Assembly: GCA_016647705.1 (NCBI GenBank)
Contig: CM028327.1
Location: 45,649,114-45,713,113, forward strand
Direction: 5' to 3'
Length of the DNA stretch: 64,000 bases
Source: Eucommia ulmoides
Taxonomy: Eukaryota > Streptophyta > Magnoliopsida > Garryales > Eucommiaceae
A model generated the notes under the pieces. It did not search any database and was not told the origin of the DNA. It saw only the letters and a list, made by a program, of their open reading frames with translations. Below, piece after piece: positions 32,372 through 44,743 of this stretch (position 1 is its first letter; each line of letters starts with the position of its first letter). A program made the translations under genes and the position numbers.

Positions 32372-34951
32372 TTATTCTTCATCCACTTCAAGGCCTGGTA
32401 TGTATTCCAAACTCACATCGAAAACTACCGGACTGCTAGGAGCCACTCTTGGCCTTCCAGGAGCTGAAGTGAGTCCTTTTGGGAATGCCAGCTACCAAGA
32501 AAATTATAATATCAGATATACATACGAAATAGTATATAAGTATCCGTTTGGTAGACTGTTTTTGAAAAATCCAAACTTAGGATTTCTAAAATCGCGATTT
32601 GGGGCGTCTCAAAACTATGAACCAAACAGGGTAGTATAAAGTCTATCACATTATTTTTAAGTGGTAACTTACGGATCCAGGAATGTAGAGTCGACGTTTT
32701 CCTCCAACTTTCATGCTCAGAATCCCCTCATCAAGTCCCTTGATCACCTATTCTAGTCATTTAAAACGATGATCTTTAGTATAGAGAGGAAATACATGAA
32801 CCTAAACCCAATAATAGAAGTAATTACTAAACCAACGGGTAAAAACAGTTTAAAATAAACAAACACAGCGGTTTTCATCTTTCAAAAGTGAAGAAGCAAA
32901 CATCTTCAAGAACACATCTGAACTAAAAAAGAACAACCCACTGAACGAATGCTCCAGCCATTGTTGGGTCTGGGTCTGAGGAGGGCCAGATGTTCTTGAG
33001 TATTAAAAAGTAGAAGTAGTGACACTGGATTTCATCTTTCAAAAGTGTTTTGTTCACAAATTCAAGAACATATTAAAAAAGGACAGTCCAATGTAGAATG
33101 CTCCTACCATTGTAGGGTCTGGGAAGGGTCAGATTTTCTTGAGTTTTATAGAGAAAAAGTAGAGATTAAGAGCAATATTATAAGGCATTACCTGACCAGA
33201 CCCTACTCGAAAAATATACAGCTGACCTTTCTCGAGTGAACTGCAAAATTTGAAAATAAAAAGAACAAAATTTTAAGGGAGTAAACCAAAAGAAACCTAC
33301 TTTTCTCTTTGTTCAAGAAACACTGGATGGCAAGTTTGTCAAAAATGAAGATGTTGAAAGAAACTTTTCATCCATTTTCAAGCCATTGTTGGGTTTATCA
33401 GACATCAGATGTGGAAGCAGATGTGGAAGGGACTTGGATGTGGAAGTGGTTGATGGTCAAGTTATAAGTGTGAGGGACAGTCCAACAATCTCTCCCTCAC
33501 ATATCTTTTCGGCGGCTAACCCTCGACTAGTCTCTCCCCTTTATGGCTATTGGTCCAAAGTTTTTGTAATCTTGGCTCTAATACCAATGTACCCCAAAAA
33601 CTAATTCACGAGGTGAGATTTTCTCTCACACTTAGAACTTGACCACTAACCCTTTCCACGTCCGATGTGGGATAAACCCAACACCACATGCCAACAGTTG
33701 GAAATGAATCACAAGAAATAAAAAATGAACTACAATTTTTTAGACTAATTCACAGGTAATCAATGTAGTTTACAGTTTACCTGTCAAATACTTGTCCAGA
33801 TGGAACCATGGCAACATAATTTGCAGCCACCTGTTCTTACAAGAATGAAGCTATAATAAGATCATGCTTTCTATTCACCAGTAGAAAATCAATCAGGAAC
33901 TGGAAGAATACCTGAAAACCAACTGGAGGACTAGGGCCTGCACCAACCTTGATATCCTTGTACTGCAATCCTGATTCAGTGGTCACCATAGGTACCTTCA
34001 TCAATCGAAACACTTCACCACAATTAGCATTCTCAAAAGATGCCTTCGAAGACAAGGATTGCCATAGGCTCTATATATAGTTTAGGATCAGGTAACACAA
34101 GCAATGCGAGATTTAACACGCCCCCTCACGCGCAGAGTAGACTTTTGACAAACCATTGCAAACGAATATCGGGGAAAGGGACCATCATCGATGTGCAATT
34201 CAATACACCCCTCACACGCATGGTTGACTTTTTTGACAAACCATTGCGAACAGATATCGGGGGTATCGGAGGGTCCAATATCAATGTGGAATTGAACACA
34301 CCAACATTAGGCAATTCTTGGATCTAATACCCATGTTGGAACCAATGGGCCTAACGCCTTTAAAACTGAGAATTATCCTAGGCTCTATATATAGCTCAGG
34401 ATCAAGTAGCACAAGCAATGTGGGATTCAACAGAAGAAACATTATGTAATTGCGAGGTAAAAAATTTAAGAAAAAAGGAAAAAATAAATAAAATATGATT
34501 GAGGGATTTATGTAATCTCACCATACATTTTCAAGCTCTTTCTCGCAAATATTATCGCACAGTTTCGCCTTTTCCTCTGGAGGCAATCCAGCTGCTTCTG
34601 TATCGTCTGACCTCATCGCGAGGCTCGAAGCTCCAAGAATCAACGGAACCAGTTCCCTGCGTCTGATTGAGGTAACCTCACAATCCCTACCACATTCATT
34701 TGTCTCTGAAGCTTTCAATCTAAGTTCTGAACTCCGGCATCGCAGAATCAGACCTCGGATTTGACCTCCGGCAGCTCCGGCGACTGCTTGAAGATTAGTA
34801 GACGAGCTTCTAGCAAATGCAGAACCTAATCAATGTAAACAGAACACAGAATATATAACAAATTAACAATGCGAACGAAAGAAGTAATGAATTGATTAAA
34901 ATGTAATTAGAAGAAATTACCGAGTGGAGGTAGAAGAGAGATGGAAGCCAT
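32372..34951 (-). CDS. FKBP16-3: Chloroplast FKBP-type peptidyl-prolyl isomerase FKBP16-3
   Basis: Seven exons on the minus strand join in frame with GT-AG junctions: 34,951-34,921, 34,825-34,527, 33,995-33,912, 33,830-33,781, 33,240-33,192, 32,747-32,673 and 32,491-32,372, giving 235 residues. The start is serine/arginine-rich with an RRRELVPLILGA segment, consistent with a chloroplast/thylakoid-lumen transit peptide. The FKBP fold follows from about residue 110: TTESGLQYKDIKVGAG, then VAMVPSGQVFDSS, VIKGLDEGI and a C-terminal IPGLEVDEE. FKBPs of this type act in the thylakoid lumen, assisting assembly of photosynthetic complexes. The match to the FKBP16-3 branch rests on the CEKELENVP and C-terminal motifs. 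Introns 2 and 4 contain repeats. A copia element begins 75 bp before the ATG. Confidence 0.93.
33387..33683. mobile_element. Foldback element in FKBP16-3 intron 4 (297 bp)
   Basis: The ends TGTTGGGTTTATC and GATAAACCCAACA are inverted copies. The inverted arms extend about 80 bp, including GGTCAAGTTATAAGTGTGA on the left and TCACACTTAGAACTTGACC on the right. The interior holds a CCCTCACATATCTT / GGCTAACCCTCGACTAGTC segment. It is a MITE-like dispersed repeat. No clear target duplication is visible. Confidence 0.65.
34054..34435. repeat. Repeat with short direct ends in FKBP16-3 intron 2
   Basis: AGGCTCTATATATAG followed by AGGATCA, ACACAAGCAATG and GATTYAACA occurs at both ends (about 34,075 and 34,373) in direct orientation. 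Between them, two tandem segments share GACAAACCATTGC and ATATCGGGG. An inverted relative lies at 19,197-19,410. A miniature LTR-type (TRIM-like) or composite repeat is possible. Nothing is coded. Confidence 0.5.
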
Positions 34952-35020
34952 TTCAGCTTTCCTTCAGAGCTCCGCTGGTACGAAAATGTGGATAACGAAA
35001 TCAACGGACAGACACTATAA

Positions 35021-35025
35021 GGAAT
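35021..35025. repeat. Left target-site duplication of the copia element
   Basis: GGAAT, repeated exactly at 41,463-41,467 after the 3' LTR. Confidence 0.9.
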
Positions 35026-36012
35026 TGTTGGAGCAAATTAATTTTGAAAAAATGTTTTGTGTGAAATGGTTTTTTCTCACAAAACCTTATATTCCACATC
35101 GGTTGGGAGAGATTGTATTATGGTGTATAACTAGTGGTATGTAAGATACTTGGGGTGTATCCCAAGGGGTACCCACATTTTGTGGAGAGGAGAGGAGTTA
35201 CATCCCTACCGGTTTACTACACATGCGCCGCCGCCGACGTCCGGCTGAGCCGAGTCGAGTCGCGCGTGTGGTGAGGTGGTACTTAATTTTTTGGACAAAA
35301 TTTATTTAAATAATATAATTAATTAAGAACGATTTTCAGATGACTTAGTAAAAGGCTGTTTTCAGTTCCCAGATTTTGCTCCACGACTTGGTAAAAGACT
35401 GTTTTCAGTTCCCAGATTTTGCTCCCACGTTTCCTAAGATTTCTCCACGGATCTTAACTGATTTCAGATCTAAATCTTCTCTATAAAAAGGGACGATATT
35501 CAGATCAGCAGAAAGGGGTTCGTTCTTCTGAAAAAATACAGTTCTTCTTCTTCTTTCTTTTTCCAGATCTGTTTCCGAAACAGTGTTCTGTTTTTCTGCT
35601 TTCCGAAACAGTGTTCTGTTCTTTGCTTTCCGAAACAGTTCTGTGGCTTTCCGAAATTGTTCTGTTCTTCGTTTTTCAAAACAGTACATTGTTCCGGGTT
35701 GGTTCGGTTCTGTTCCGATCCGCAAGTATTTGTTCCGGTTTTGTTTCTTCGATACAAAAGTGTTTTCCGAGCAATTTGTTCGTTTTGCGAACAGTGTGTG
35801 GGGGTGTTTGGTTTTCGGGACTTCTACAGTACAAAGAAGGTCCTAGACAGAGAAGATTTCTGGGCTGTTTTATCCTGGGGACGACGGGGCTAATATTTTG
35901 CTTGCACGCTTCTTGGGCAGGGCCGCGAAACGTCTTAAAGAGAGCGACCTAGTCCGCAACTCAACCCAAGCTAATTCGGTAAACTCGTTCTTTATTATTT
36001 TCTGCAGCAACA
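35026..36012 (+). repeat. 5' LTR of the copia element (987 bp)
   Basis: TG...CA ends. U3 contains a direct duplication of a block with CTGTTTTCAGTTCCCAGA (about 35,344-35,425). A TATAAAAA box lies at 35,482-35,489. R/U5 contains four tandem copies of a TTTCCGAAACAGTGTTCTG-like unit (about 35,571-35,690). Confidence 0.95.
35482..35489 (+). promoter_or_regulatory. TATA box of the 5' LTR
   Basis: CTATAAAAAGGG sits about 530 bp before the LTR end, as expected for the element's own promoter. The 3' LTR has the same box at 40,932-40,939, pointing toward RPB8. Confidence 0.7.
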
Positions 36013-36049
36013 ATTTTAAGACATTTAATTCTGCCAATTATCTACTACA

Positions 36050-39000
36050 ATGTCTGCTGTCGATCTCAACAAGCCCTTTCGTTTCGAAGGGTTTCATTTT
36101 AAAAGATGGAGACAGAAGATGTTATTTTTTCTAACTATTGAAAAAGTAGCATATGTCTATACCACTGAAAAACCTGTTTTACCGAAAGATCCTACCGATG
36201 CCCAGATTCAGGAAGATAAGACATGGGCTGAAAATGATTTTCGTTGTAAGAATTTTATTCTTAATGGTGTGTCTGATGACCTGTATGACTATTATTGTTC
36301 TAACCAAACTGCCAAGGAAATATGGGATGCTCTTTCAAAGAAATATGACACTGAGGAGGCTGGAACGAAGAAATATGCTGTAAGTCGATATCTGAAATAT
36401 CAAATGACCGATGACAAATCTGTGGAAGCTCAGTCTCATGAACTTCAGAAAATTGCTCATGAAATAATTGCTGAAGGTATGTCCCTTGATGAACAATTTC
36501 AAGTTGCTGTTTTAATTGACAAATTACCCCCTTCTTGGAAAGATTTTAAGAATACTCTCAGGTACAAAACAAAAGAATTTTCTTTAGAAAGTTTGATCAC
36601 TCGTCTTCGGATTGAGGAGGAAGCCCGAAAACAAGATCAAAAAGATGAAGTGCTCGTTGTATCTAACAACGCTCACAGAAAATCATCCTCTGCAATTCTG
36701 AAACCCAAAAGAAAAAATATGAAGAATCAGAATCAGAATCGTCACCACAACAACCAAAACAGAAATGCACATCAAAATCAGAATAAGTTTAAACCCCCTT
36801 CAAGAAATACTTCTGAACAGTTTACTTGCTTCAACTGTGGAAATGAGGGCCATATGGCTCGGAACTGCCGGCAAAGACGTCGTCCTGCTCCGCAAGCGAA
36901 TCTTACCGAGGACCAACTAATTGCTATGATTTCTGAAATCAACATAGTTGGTGGATCCGAAGGGTGGTGGGTAGACACGGGTGCTTCACGCCATGTCTGC
37001 TTTGATCGTGCTAAGTTCAAAACTTATTCTGAAAGTGAAGATAAGAAAGTGCTGCTGGGTGATTCCCACTCTACTATTGTCGCTGGTTCTGGTGACGTAG
37101 AATTGAAGTTTATCTCTGGAAAGACAGTCATTCTTAAGGATGTTCTGCATACCCCAGAGATGAGAAAGAATTTGGTTTCGGGTTATCTTCTTAACAAAGC
37201 GGGGTTCACTCAAACTATCGGGGCTGATTTGTACACCTTAACCAAAAATAATGTTTTTGTTGGGAAGGGTTATGCAACTGATGGAATGTTCAAACTGAAT
37301 GTTGATGCGAATAAAATTTCTTCTTCTGCTTATATATTGTGTTCTTTTAATATTTGGCATGCTAGACTTTGTCACGTTAACAAACGCATCATTAAAAACT
37401 TAAGTAACTTAGAACTAATTCCTAAATTGTCTATAAATGATTTTGAAAAATGTGAATTTTGTAGTCAAGCTAAAATAACCAAAACCCCTCATAAATCAGT
37501 AATTAGAGAATCTGAATCTCTTGACTTGATACACTCTGATATTTGTGAACTTGATGGTGTCTTGACTAGGAATGGTAAACGCTATTTTATTACATTCATA
37601 GATGATTGTTCTGATTTTACTTATGTTTATCTCATGAAAAATAAAAGTGATGCACTTGATATGTTTAAATTGTTTGTGACTGAAATTGAAAATCAGTGCA
37701 ATAAGAAAATTAAAAGGCTGCGTAGTGATAGAGGTACCGAATATGATTCTGATATGTTTATTGAATTTTATAATTCTCATGGGATAATTCATGAAAGAAC
37801 TGCACCATATTCTCCTGAATGAATGGTAAGGCTGAAAGGAAAAATAGAACTTTTGCTGAATCCGTAGTTGCTATTTTACTTAACTCTGGTGCTGCTACTC
37901 ACTGGTGGGGTGAGATTTTGTTGACTGTTTGTTACGTACTTAATAGGGTTCCCAAATCGCATAGTAAAATTTCACCGTATGAAGTTTTCAAAAATAAGAA
38001 ACCAAATTTGTCTTATTTTAAAACTTGGGGTTGTTTGGCATATGTTCGGATTCCTGATCCAAAAAGGAGGAAACTTGCAAGTAGAGCATATGAATGTGTT
38101 TTTGTTGGTTATGCTGTGAATAGTAAAGCTTATAGATTTTACGACTTGCATGATCATGTTATTATTGAATCTAATGATGCTGATTTTTATGAATATAGAT
38201 TTCCGTTTAAATTGAAGAATAGTGGGGGTTCAACATCTAGTAATATGCCTATCATTAGAATTAATGAGCCTGTTAATGAATTAGAATTTGAACCTAGGAA
38301 AAGTAAACGGACTCGTACTGCTAAGGATTATGGTTCAGATTTCTTTGCATACACTTTAGAGGAGGATCCGCACACCCTCCAAGAGGCATTGTCCTCTATA
38401 GATGCCAATTTGTGGCAAGAGGCTATAGATGATGAAATGGACTCTCTCGAGTCAAATAGAACTTGGCATTTAGTAGAGTTACCTCCTGGTTGTAAAACAA
38501 TAAGATGTAAATGGATTCTAAAGAAGAAATTAAAACCCGATGGAACCATTGAAAAATATAAGGCTCGTCTTGTAGCCAAAGGGTTTAGACAAAGAGAGAA
38601 TGTAGATTTCTTTGATACATTCTCACCTGTCTCTAGAATTACTTCTATTCGTGTGCTTTTATCACTTGCTGCTATTCATGATCTCGTTGTGCACCAAATG
38701 GATGTTAAAACTGCTTTTTTAAATGGTGAATTAGAAGAAGAGATTTATATGGACCAACCTGAAGGTTTTGTTATTCCTGGTCAAGAATACAAAGTATGCA
38801 AACTAGATAAATCTTTTTATGATTTGAAACAAGCACCTAAGCAATGGCATGAGAAATTTGATAATCTAGTCATTTCACATGGTTTTAAAATTAATGAAAG
38901 TGACAAATGCATTTACTATAAATCTGAAAATGATGTTTGCACTATTATATGTCTTTATGTGGATGACTTGTTGATTTTTGGATCTAACATTCATGTTGTG

Positions 39001-39906
39001 AATAATGTGAAAACCATGTTATGTGCTAATTTTGACATGAAAGATCTTGGTGAAGCAAATGTAATTCTTGGTATTAAAATAACTAGGTCTAAACATGGAA
39101 TTTCTTTGGATCAATCTCATTATATAGAGAAGATTCTAAAGAAATATAATTATTTTGATTGTAAACCAGCATGTACTCCTTATGACCCTAGTGTGAAGTT
39201 GTTCAAGAACACCGGTGACAGTGTTAGACAAACTGAGTATGCGAGCATCATAGGCAGTCTCCGATATGCCACTGACTGCACTAGGCCCGATATAGCGTAT
39301 GCTGTTGGATTACTATGCAGGTTTACAAGTAGACCTAGTATTGAGCATTGGCATGCTATTGATAGGATCATGAGATACCTAAAAAGAACTATGAACCTTG
39401 GATTACATTATCAGAAGTTTCCCGCTGTTCTGGAAGGATATAGCGATGCTGATTGGAATACCCTATCAGATGACTCCAAGGCTACTAGCGGCTATATATT
39501 TAGTATAGCTGGTGCAGCTGTTTCTTGGAAGTCTAAGAAACAGACTATTTTGGCTCAATCTACTATGGAGTCTGAGATGATTGCACTAGCTTCGGCTAGT
39601 GAGGAAGCAGGGTGGTTAAGGAGCCTGCTTTCTGATACCCCTTTATGGGAGAGACCGATTCCAGCTGTCTTGATCCATTGCGATAGTACCGCGGCTATTG
39701 CGAAAATTCAGAACCGTTACTATAACGGAAAAAGGCGACAAATACGTCGCAAACACAGCACTATTAGGGAGTATATCTCTACAGGGGCTGTGAGAGTGGA
39801 TCATGTACGGTCTGATGATAACTTAGCCGATCATTTGACGAAAGGATTAGCACGAGAAAAAGTTTACAAAACCTCGAAAGGAATGGGACTCAAGCTCATG
39901 GATTGA
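36050..39906 (+). pseudogene. Copia gag-pol polyprotein, broken by one frameshift
   Basis: The first open part (36,050-37,822, 590 residues) holds gag with a CX2CX4HX4C zinc knuckle beginning at residue 260, protease with DTGAS at 309-313, and integrase (WHARLCHVN...CEFC zinc site, then the DDE region). It ends at TGA just after the TAPYSPE motif of integrase. The second part (37,819-39,906, 695 residues) resumes in another frame with the rest of integrase. It continues with reverse transcriptase ([18 protein letters not shown] and YVDDLL) and RNase H (YSDADW). The break is a single small shift inside the integrase core, so this copy cannot make a full polyprotein. Otherwise both parts are clean, consistent with recent loss. 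Confidence 0.92.
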
Positions 39907-40471
39907 CGAGTCACTTGTGAGGGAAACCCAACCTATCGACTGGAGATCCCAAGAAATAGGTTCAAAGGGTAATAACAACTTATGAAGTGATATGAAGAAA
40001 AAAACCTACTATAATAATAATTTTGAGTTCTATTCCAAATATGTGTTGTTTGTAGTATGACATCCTGAAGCGATAGAAGGTTGAGTTTTCTTCTATTAAC
40101 TCTTAATGAGATCTATACTCTATTTGGAGTGGAGTACATAGCTACAGGAGTACTCTTGATAGACTCACCTATGTGAATGTGGAAGTGTGGCCGCTTTCTA
40201 TGGAATTTTGGGCAAATTCTCTAGAGCATTCACTATATTGGGATATACGTGCATGGTCGTAAAGCACGGGCTTTTGGACTACACCCTGATAAGGTTGTGC
40301 GTGTAATGTTATTAGAGATAGAGTTCAAAACTACGAGTTACTCTAGTATAATCTAAAACATCTTCACTATGTAAAGGTTCAAGTCGATAGACACCTTTGC
40401 TTATGCTCAATCTTATATTGTTAATACTGCTCGAGGAAAAATTGTTTTTTTTTAAAATTTAAGTGGGGGAT

Positions 40472-41462
40472 TGTTGGAGCAAATTAATTTTGAAAAAATG
40501 TTTTGTGTCAAATGGTTTTTTCCCACAAAACCTTATATCCCACATCGGTTGGGAGAGGTTGTATTATGGTGTATAACTAGTGGTATGTGAGATACTTGGG
40601 GTGTGCCCCAAGGGGTACCCACATTTTGTGGAGGGGAGAGGAGTTACATCCCTACCGGTTTACCACACACGCGCCGCCGCCGACGTTCGTCCGGCCGAGC
40701 CGAGTCGAGTCGCGCGTGTGGTGAGGTGACACTTAATTTTTTGGACAAAATTTATTTAAATAATATAATTAATTAAGAACGGTTTTCAGATAACTTAGTA
40801 AAAGGCTGTTTTCAGTTCCCAGATTTTGCTCCATGACTTGGTAAAAGACTGTTTTCAGTTCCCAGATTTTGCTCCCACGTTTCCTAAGATTTCTCCACGG
40901 ATCTTAACTGATTTCAGATCTAAATCTTCTCTATAAAAAGGGACGATATTCAGATCAGCAGAAGGGGGTTCGTTCTTCTGAAAAAATACAGTTCTTCTTC
41001 TTCTTTCTTTTTCCAGATCTGTTTCCGAAACAGTGTTCTGTTTTTCTGCTTTCCGAAACAGTGTTCTGTTCTTTGCTTTCCGAAACAGTTCTGTGGCTTT
41101 CCGAAATTGTTTTGTTCTTCGTTTTTCAAAACAGTACATTGTTCCGGGTTGGTTCGGTTCTGTTCCGATCCGCAAGTATTTGTTCCGGTTTTGTTTCTTC
41201 GATACAAAAGTGTTTTCCGAGCAGTTTGTTCGTTTTGCGAACAGTGTGTGGGGGTGTTTGATTTTTGGGACTTCTACAGTGCAAAGAAGGTCCCAGACAG
41301 AGAAGATTTCTGGGCTGTTTTATCCTGGGGACGACGGGGCTAATATTCTGCTTGCACGCTTCTTGGGCAGAGCCGCGAAACGTCTTGAAGAGAGCGACCT
41401 AGTCCGCGACTCAACCCAAGCTAATTCGGTAAACTCGTTCTTTATTATTTTCTGCGGCAACA
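40472..41462 (+). repeat. 3' LTR of the copia element (991 bp)
   Basis: Matches the 5' LTR except for about 28 substitutions and a 4-bp insertion near 40,688. It ends CAACA, followed by the GGAAT duplication. Confidence 0.95.
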
Positions 41463-41467
41463 GGAAT

Positions 41468-42609
41468 ATTAACACATACAACCCCCTATCTTTTCTACTG
41501 TATTCACGGAAACCCCTTGAACTATAAAAATGCATTGTCATGCTTTTTATGTTCCGTTTGGACAAGAGATTTGATAAATTCATGAAATTATAAATGATGA
41601 GATTTTGAATTTTAAAATTTTATCATTTATAAATTTTTTATTTGAATAACTTTTCTAAATAAAAAATTTGATTGTATAATTTTATTTCTCTTATTTCGAT
41701 AGACAAATATTTGTACAAAATTTTTTTAAATTTTTTAAATTTTAATAATAAAATATACGAAAGCATATCTTATAATATAATTTTTATAATATAGCTTTAT
41801 TTATACATAATTAAATGATTTTTATACCTATTTTACAAATATAAATTTATTATCTAATATATAGAGAATATAGAATTTTGAAATTCATACAATTACAAAA
41901 TAAAAAAATTAAGATTGAAATAAAATGGACGAGAAATTAAAAAAATAGCAAAATTTTTCCTAGAAAGATTTAGAAATAACATGCGTTTTAAAAGAAATTG
42001 TAAATCTCTCTTATTCTCTTATTTTAAAAATGAATGGATTTCATAAATTTCGTTTCATAGTATTTAAACAAATAATTTCTTAAACTTCATAAAATCCCTT
42101 ACCCAAATGAAATCATCTTTTAAATTATCTCACTAAAACATAGCCTTATATTATTTTCTCATAGTACACTAAGATCCCATTATCGGATAATGAGATATTG
42201 AATGTCGATTGTACCCTTCGAAAGTCGGTCTTTAATTTATTTTTGAGTGCTTCTAAATGTACACCCTCCCCCTTCTGCTTGTCTACACACTTAAAAAAAA
42301 TATATTAGTTCAATTAATATTTTACTATTTAAATTATTAATACATATATTCCTTAATTTTATATATAAAAAATAAGGATACCTGATTTTACAGTTTTAAT
42401 TTTAATTTTTAATAAAATTAAAAAATCTTAAATAGATTGCGATTTTGGTTTTGGTTTTATATAAAGTTAAACGATTTTGATTTTGATTTTTTTATAAAAT
42501 CGAACTGAAATTGTTGGATTTTAAAATTATTAAAATTAAAATATAATTTTGATATAATTGATTTTGATTTTTTATAAAATGGAACCGAATTTGAACCATT
42601 GAGATCGCT
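41468..42609. other. Remaining upstream region between the copia element and RPB8
   Basis: This is AT-rich, with a possible old MITE at about 41,550-42,150 (left end CCGTTTGGACAAGAGATTTG, right end CTCACTAAAACATAGCC). Before the copia insertion it would have been joined to the FKBP16-3 5' end, so it probably holds promoter sequence for both FKBP16-3 and RPB8. Confidence 0.45.
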
Positions 42610-43470
42610 AGCCCACTCCCTAGCCGATTAGTACTTGCCGCCGCCACCCTCTTCCTCTCTCCACCGCTGCCATCCCCATCGTTACTCTCGCACTCGCACA
42701 CAGTTGCCGTTTTCTCTCTGCGAAGCTACTCCCCTCGGCGTTGCAGGTATGGTCTCTCTCTCTCTTCCATTCCCGCATCGATCTCCCTCTCTCTCTCTCT
42801 CTCTCGCTATACTCACTGAATCGGCACTACAACGCCACCGTCCTAGGGTTCCCTCATCTCCCACGCTCATCTCGGCCTGCCTCTCATGGGTATGCTTCTT
42901 AGTGACTTCGACTTTCCTTGCTTTGCAAGGTACTTACTTTTGGTCGACTCTGAGATTCGACCTGGACAATAAAAAGGGAAACGCAGGAAGGTTGTCACTC
43001 TGCCATTCCCACATCGATCTCCCTCTCTCTTTTTCTATATATATATATATATATATTTGGTTCTCCGTTATTTTGATTTTTAGAAATCTTTACTAATTTT
43101 TTAATGTTCTTCTAGGGTTTATAATTGATTTAGGAATTTGTGACTAGTTTAGAAAGAAAAAAAAGTTTATATGAGGCTCGATTTTTATATTGTTTTGGGT
43201 GTTCTCCAGCCAATGAGTTTGAATTGATGTTAACAAATTGAATGTGCTCAATACTGATTAATTTACTTCATGCGTTTATCTCAAGATTCCTATTATCCAG
43301 TGAAATTTGAGCTTATATGACTCCATTAGTGGCACTTGTTTCAATGGCCGATTCAGTGAGTAGAGCGATCAACTATTAAGTATGTATGTTTATCCTCTTG
43401 GCGTTCATACGATTTGCTAATCTTTCTTGCAGGGGCACATTCTCTTACTTGAGATAAATTTGGAGTAAGG
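42610..43470 (+). promoter_or_regulatory. RPB8 5' leader with a probable leader intron
   Basis: A CT-rich, GC-richer block (about 42,610-42,747) ends in CAG followed by GTATGG, a likely non-coding first exon. A TTTCTTGCAG acceptor at 43,432 then joins a 38-bp leader to the ATG at 43,471. A CATTCCCxCATCGATCTCCC block plus CT run is duplicated at about 42,768 and 43,003 within the intron, followed there by an AT run. Confidence 0.5.
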
Positions 43471-44707
43471 ATGGTTGAAACACTTTTTGAAGATATCTTC
43501 AAAGTTGATCGCCTTGATCCCGATGGTAAAAAGTTTGATAAAGGTACAAAAATGAAGTTCTTATCCATCCTTTTAGAGTGTAGTTTGGTTCGATGTTGAT
43601 GTTGTTCGTTGCTTCTTGTTGAATTCCCTTCAAGTTATTGGTCATTACCCAGTTTTGTAAAAGGCAAAGGCATTTTGCCCTGTCTAGGGCAAGGCGTAAG
43701 TCCTAGCTCTAGGTGCAAAATTAAGTTTTGTCTCTCTTGATTTTTTTGGTGATGGAAACATAAGGGCGTAAGCCTTATTGAATTTTGCCCGGGGCGAAGT
43801 TGGTCGTCACCTACGGCATCTGGGCACGCCTCCAATTGGAAAATAACTCCCTTATCGCCTCGGGACAGTTTAGGAACGCCTGCCTCTGGTCAAATCCAGG
43901 GGCAAGCCCCACGGCTTTCACAACATTGATACCTAATGAAAAACATAATCTTTACGTTTTGCTTTCATTGATTTTCTTCAAAAATTGTGTTGCTTGTAAA
44001 GAACTTTTCATACCGGTGGAGCATTCACTACGCACATTGAGAGTATATGCTCAAAGGCCACATACAATTTACATATTTTAGTAATGTTCCATTGGCAGTT
44101 TATATGCAAGAGGAATTCTGTTCATCAATGGATTGATTTTTTATATTAAAACAAATCTTCATGCTCCCCTGAAAAGCTATAGAGTATATACATGTGCGCG
44201 CACGCATGCACACACACACAAACATATATATATATATATATATACATACACTAGTATATACCCTGTGCTTAAAGGCACTAATTTTAGTTCCCTTTAATTT
44301 TTTTAATATCCTATAGTTAGTTTATATATTACTCATCATGAAAAGACATTTTGTTGAGAATTGTTAGTTTCTCAACAAAATCCAACCCAACGGTTAGAAA
44401 GGTGTTCTAGCCATCCAATGGTAAAAAATGTCTTGTAAAATATGTTATGGTTTATTAGATACATATACATATATATACCTTTATATATATAGATGTTTTG
44501 TGTTATTGATCTCATGTTTTCTTTAGTTTCTCGGGTTGAGGCACGGAGTGAGCAGTTTGACATGTACATGCAACTAGACGTGAATACAGAGATATATCCA
44601 ATGCATGTTGGCGATAAGTTTATGATGGTGCTAGCTTCTACTCTCAACTTGGATGGCACTCCTGACACTGGTTTTTTTACTCAGGTGAAAATCTCTCTCT
44701 CTATGTG

Positions 44708-44743
<36 letters not shown>

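Larger units (their letters stand above)
35026..41462 (+). mobile_element. Full-length Ty1/copia LTR retrotransposon (6,437 bp)
   Basis: Two LTRs of about 990 bp with TGTTGG...CAACA ends flank an internal region, and GGAAT is duplicated on both sides. Domain order is gag, protease, integrase, reverse transcriptase, RNase H, which is the copia order. A polypurine tract (AAGTGGGGGAT, 40,461-40,471) abuts the 3' LTR. No canonical initiator-tRNA primer site is seen directly after the 5' LTR (ATTTTAAGACATT). By eye the LTRs differ at about 28 positions, 27 of them transitions, plus one 4-bp indel (about 97% identity), indicating an insertion of moderate age. It lies between FKBP16-3 and RPB8. Confidence 0.96.

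Noticed and set aside
37810..37830. Overlap of the two copia frames as a programmed frameshift
   Set aside because: It falls inside the integrase core, where copia elements do not shift frames. A mutation is simpler.
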